DNA from: Corallococcus exercitus
GTDB taxonomy: Bacteria > Myxococcota > Myxococcia > Myxococcales > Myxococcaceae
Length of the DNA: 37,321 nt
Direction: 5' to 3'
NCBI RefSeq assembly: GCF_003611585.1
Contig: NZ_RAVW01000034.1
Span: forward strand, 1-37,321
The notes beneath the pieces are model-generated. The model saw nothing but the letters and a program-made list of their open reading frames with translations, ran no database searches and was not told the origin of the DNA. Below, piece by piece: positions 34,383-37,321 of the stretch; within the stretch, counting starts at the first letter, position 1, and each line of letters starts with the position of its first letter. The translations under genes and the position numbers were made by a program.

Positions 34383-35849
34383 CTACGGCCGCGTGACGTG
34401 CACGAGGCTGGTCATCGCGTCCACGTACAGGGTCGTGTCGTCGGCATACAGCGGCAGCAGGGGCGTGACGGAGACCTGGTTCAGCTTCGTCTTGCGGAGC
34501 TGCTGCGTGGCCGGGTCCTTGAACACGGCGTAGGGGACATCCTGGATGACGTAGGGCTCGCCATCCACGTGGCCGATGATCATCAAGACGTGACCGGGGA
34601 CGACGACGAGGTCGCCCACCTGCGCCTCCGCCAGTGCCCGCATCCGCTCGGCATGTGAGTCCTGCGCCGTGAAGAGGCGGTGGTTCAGCGCCGCGCTCTT
34701 CCCCTGCATCCCGGAGTTGGGCGGCAGGACCAGCCCCATGCCGCGGTACACCTCGCTGGTCAGGCCGCTGCAGTCGCGCGCATTGAACTGGTGCCCCCAG
34801 CCGTAGCGCTCGCCGAGGAACTTGAAGGCCTGCCGGAGGATGTTGGCGCGCGTCAGCGGCAGATAGCCCGGCGCGGTGTCGGCGGTCCGGCGCAGCAGCG
34901 CGCTCCTGAAGGCCAGCGTGCCGTCCTGTTCGCGCACCGGCAACAGCACCGGCCACGATGCATAGCTGCTGGCGCCGTTGACGGGCTCGCCGGGCGCCAC
35001 GTCTGCCCCTGGCAGCGCGACCCCCATGTCGAGCTCGAGCTCCGACACCTCTGGCGCTTCAGGCGTGAAGACCGTGCGCACGTGGTCGCCCGTGACGACG
35101 CGCCCGGGCGCCTTGTCCACGTAGGAGAACACCGCGTCCGCCGTGCCCTCCGCGATGTCGCCGCGCTTGACCCAGGCGGGACCCTGCGTCGTCAGGACGA
35201 ACAGCCATTGCTGGTCCGCGCTCTGATGCGCGATGACGACCGGCTCGCCCGGAAACAGGACGCCGGCCTGCAGGCTCTCGTAGTCGCGCAGGTCCTCCGA
35301 GGCGAAGAACCGACGGTCGGACGGCAGTGACCGCAGGTGCGTGCGCCGCACGCTGAGGCCGTAGCGCGCGGCGGAGGCTTCGGGGACGTGCTCGGCCGCG
35401 GCGTTCCGGCGCAGCTCATCCAGCAGGGCCTGCGTCACCGGCTGGCCCTGTTCGTCGATGGCCGCCTGGATGGGCGTCTGCTGTGCATCCCGGATCCAGC
35501 CGGCGACCTGTGCCCGCGTCAGCGGGGCTGGAACGCGCTTCAGGTCCATCAGGCCGCCATCCGGACCGAAGGCGCGCAGGCGCTTCGCCGTCACCTGCTC
35601 GGCATCGAGCAGCACCGCATCGGGAGACGGCGCGCGGCGGATCCAGAACTCGGGCGACAGCATGTCCTCGCTGAACGCCGGCACCCCGGACGCAGACACG
35701 GCGAGCGTGGACGGCGCGGCGCAGGCGGCGAGGCTGACGGTGGCACCCGTCGCGACAAGAGAGACCGCCCACGTGAGCCATGGACGCGCACCCGCCCGGA
35801 GCTTCGTCGCACCTGGCGGAGTGGGGGAGGGGGATGCCGGGCGGCTCAT
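34383..35849 (-). CDS. SH3-NlpC/P60 peptidase lipoprotein
   Basis: 488 residues from the ATG at 35849 (MSRPASPSPTPPG), with a GGAG about 10 nt upstream; the frame stays open much further upstream without coding character. The lipobox is in TVSLAAC, residue ~43. It is followed by an N_NLPC_P60-like helical segment (~100-160), two SH3-type domains (~175-330; e.g. QQWLFVLTTQGPAWVKRGDI) and the NlpC/P60 domain. Catalytic Cys360 is in NARDCSGLTSEVYRGMG and the His in VVPGHVLMIIGHVDG. The order matches YkfC-like enzymes, which cleave gamma-D-Glu-diaminopimelate bonds in peptidoglycan peptides. Probably periplasmic, for wall turnover or recycling. Confidence 0.88.
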   Translation of the reverse strand: MSRPASPSPTPPGATKLRAGARPWLTWAVSLVATGATVSLAACAAPSTLAVSASGVPAFSEDMLSPEFWIRRAPSPDAVLLDAEQVTAKRLRAFGPDGGLMDLKRVPAPLTRAQVAGWIRDAQQTPIQAAIDEQGQPVTQALLDELRRNAAAEHVPEASAARYGLSVRRTHLRSLPSDRRFFASEDLRDYESLQAGVLFPGEPVVIAHQSADQQWLFVLTTQGPAWVKRGDIAEGTADAVFSYVDKAPGRVVTGDHVRTVFTPEAPEVSELELDMGVALPGADVAPGEPVNGASSYASWPVLLPVREQDGTLAFRSALLRRTADTAPGYLPLTRANILRQAFKFLGERYGWGHQFNARDCSGLTSEVYRGMGLVLPPNSGMQGKSAALNHRLFTAQDSHAERMRALAEAQVGDLVVVPGHVLMIIGHVDGEPYVIQDVPYAVFKDPATQQLRKTKLNQVSVTPLLPLYADDTTLYVDAMTSLVHVTRP

Positions 35850-35988
35850 GCGGTCTGCTCCGGGAGAGCAGCTCATCCTGCTCGTGGCCGGTCGCTCTCC
35901 TACCGGAAGAACGAACTCTCCGCGTCTGCTATTTCGAGAGAGCCTGGCTTCCTCGCCGGGAGACGCACCGCGAGCGCGTGGCGCGCCG

Positions 35989-36001
35989 TGCGCTATGCTG
36001 G
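35989..36001 (+). promoter_or_regulatory. Promoter-like -10 motif upstream of the M48 gene
   Basis: TGCGCTATGCTGG lies 13 nt before the M48 start codon. It closely matches TGCGGTATGGTC (18809-18820, before the WD40-like gene) and TGCGATATGAC (9556-9566, before the DUF4279-like gene). No clear -35 hexamer is found at the usual distance. Assignment as a -10 element rests on this recurrence only. Confidence 0.3.
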
Positions 36002-36014
36002 TCCTCCAGCTCCC

Positions 36015-37321
36015 ATGTCCTCCTCCCGGAAATCCCCAGGTTTCGTCCGCAGCCTCGTGCTGCCCGCGCTGCTGCTCTTCGCCCTGCCGCTGTTCGGGCT
36101 CTGGTTCGCCGGTCATGCCTCCGACCGCTTCGACGCGCAGGTGCTCGAAGTCATCGAGAAGCAGATTGGCCGCGACACGACGTTGAGCGAGGCCGACCGT
36201 CAGGAATCGCTCGCCTTCTTCCGCGCGGTCCCCGCCTCGGCGGCCTGTCTGGGCGACGACGCGGAGCTGGCGACCTACCGCAACAACCTGGGCGATGCGT
36301 GCTCGGACGTGAAGCAGTTCGGGTGGGCGCGGCTGGCCTCCTGGAGCCTGCTGGCGCTCGGGCTTGTCTCCACCCTGGTCGCGCTCCTGTGCGGCCTGGC
36401 CGCGTTCATCTCGCGCCCCTTCCAGTACGGCAGCTTCGTGGTGGGCTGGCTCGTGCTCCGCGTCACCAGCGCGCTCCAGGTGATGGGGCAGGGCGCCCTG
36501 GCCGTGTGGCTCTCCTACTGGGTGACCGCGCTGTGGCTGGAGCGCTACTCCGTGAAGCTCATCATCCTCATGGCCCTGCTGGCGGCAGGCGCCGCGTTCA
36601 TGGTGGTGGTGGCCATCTTCCGCCGCCCGCCCACGGACTTGGACGTGGAGGCGGAGGAACTCACCGAGGCGAGCGCGCCGGAGCTGTGGGCCTGCGTGCG
36701 CCAGCTGTGCGAACGGCTCCAGACGTCGCCGCCCGACCACATCCTCGCGGGCATCGACACCAACTTCTTCGTCACCGAGCACGAGGTGCGCGTGGACGGG
36801 CGCATCCTGTCCGGCCGCACGCTCTTCGTGAGCCTGTCCCTCCTGCGCCTGCTGGAGCGCTCCGAGGCGGAGGCGGTGCTGGCGCACGAGATGGGGCACT
36901 TGCTGGGCGGCGACACGGGACACAGCAAGCGGCTGGCGCCGATGCTCGCGCACTTCGGCCACTACCTGCAGACGCTGTTCGAAGGCGGCCTGACGCGGCC
37001 CGTCTATTACTTCATGCGGGCCTATCGGGGGCTGTTCGAGCTGTCGCTGGGCCGCAGCCGGCGCGCCAGTGAACTCGCGGCGGACCGGCTGGCGGCGGGG
37101 GTGACGTCGGGGCAGGACATCGCCCGCTCACTGGTGAAGGTGGGCGCGTACTCGAGCTTCCGGGATCGCGTGGAGGCGAAGCTCTTCGCCCAGGACGAAC
37201 TGCACCCGTCCGTGGCCATCGCGCGGCGGGTCGCGCACGGCTTCTCCGAGTATGCCCAGTCCGAGGCGGTGCACGACGACCTGCAGCGCGCCGTGACGCC
37301 CCATCCCTTCGACTCCCACCC
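36015..37321 (+). CDS. Membrane-bound M48 family zinc metallopeptidase (3' end missing)
   Basis: 435 residues are visible; the gene runs off the window. The start MSSSRKSPGFVRSL is followed by four hydrophobic helices (about residues 12-32, 103-130, 135-165 and 175-200). A soluble catalytic part then carries HEMGH at 291-295, with the two Zn-binding His and the catalytic Glu, and the third Zn ligand Glu353 in ASELAADRLAAG, as in HtpX/Oma1-type M48 peptidases. RILSGRTLFVSLSLLRLLERS before the HEMGH is also conserved. Members degrade or clip membrane or misfolded envelope proteins. Divergent from the NlpC/P60 lipoprotein gene, with 165 bp between. Confidence 0.88.
   Translation, partial: MSSSRKSPGFVRSLVLPALLLFALPLFGLWFAGHASDRFDAQVLEVIEKQIGRDTTLSEADRQESLAFFRAVPASAACLGDDAELATYRNNLGDACSDVKQFGWARLASWSLLALGLVSTLVALLCGLAAFISRPFQYGSFVVGWLVLRVTSALQVMGQGALAVWLSYWVTALWLERYSVKLIILMALLAAGAAFMVVVAIFRRPPTDLDVEAEELTEASAPELWACVRQLCERLQTSPPDHILAGIDTNFFVTEHEVRVDGRILSGRTLFVSLSLLRLLERSEAEAVLAHEMGHLLGGDTGHSKRLAPMLAHFGHYLQTLFEGGLTRPVYYFMRAYRGLFELSLGRSRRASELAADRLAAGVTSGQDIARSLVKVGAYSSFRDRVEAKLFAQDELHPSVAIARRVAHGFSEYAQSEAVHDDLQRAVTPHPFDSH

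Noticed and set aside
35850-36962. Upstream extension of the NlpC/P60 frame
   Set aside because: It covers the divergent M48 gene on the other strand and would bury the lipoprotein signal; the ATG at 35849 has a ribosome binding site.

Overview
The window is high-GC, gene-dense DNA with strong G/C preference at third codon positions. Lipoproteins with LxAC-type lipoboxes, an RCC1-repeat lipoprotein, a WD40-like propeller protein and a bacterial sterol cluster together point to a myxobacterium (Myxococcota, probably the Cystobacter/Stigmatella/Corallococcus/Myxococcus group). This assignment is inferred from gene content and composition, not from a marker gene. I saw no rRNA, tRNA, CRISPR array, transposase or prophage, and no gene-free stretch longer than about 260 bp.

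1-4.7 kb: triterpenoid/sterol block. The 3' end of a glycosyltransferase converges on a squalene-epoxidase-like flavoprotein. The flavoprotein diverges from a squalene synthase and an oxidosqualene cyclase that overlap as TGATG. The cyclase has the DCTAE motif and the Tyr/His/Ile residues typical of cycloartenol synthases. A perfect 17-bp dyad lies in the 86-bp divergent promoter region.

4.6-15.6 kb: housekeeping and accessory genes. These are a DUF1993 protein, a lipoprotein with a Shine-Dalgarno-sequestering leader hairpin, RtcB RNA ligase, a GH15 glucoamylase/trehalase-like enzyme, a DUF4279-like protein, a secreted 5'-nucleotidase/cyclic phosphodiesterase, a DUF2254 membrane protein, a histone-H1-like basic protein and a CE2-like SGNH esterase lipoprotein.

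15.7-22.3 kb: surface and propeller proteins. A 14-repeat RCC1 lipoprotein (probably two seven-bladed propellers) is followed by a small gene with an apparent one-base frameshift, a WD40-like protein and an outer-membrane beta-barrel.

22.3-33.6 kb: a run of regulator/effector pairs: GlxA-type AraC with dienelactone hydrolase, LysR with glutathione S-transferase, WYL regulator with a VOC protein, ArsR with a class II UvrA-like ABC ATPase and an SRPBCC-DoxX-DUF1801 operon, and LysR with an MFS exporter. It looks like a xenobiotic/stress-response neighbourhood. A gene remnant lies at 25.85-25.96 kb.

33.6-37.3 kb: a SAM-dependent methyltransferase, an SH3-NlpC/P60 lipoprotein peptidase and, divergently, a membrane M48 metallopeptidase cut by the window end.

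The least ordinary parts are the sterol cluster with its shared operator, the SD-masking leader hairpin, the ArsR/UvrA promoter region and the repeat-built RCC1 gene. I did not find a clearly undescribed multi-gene system.
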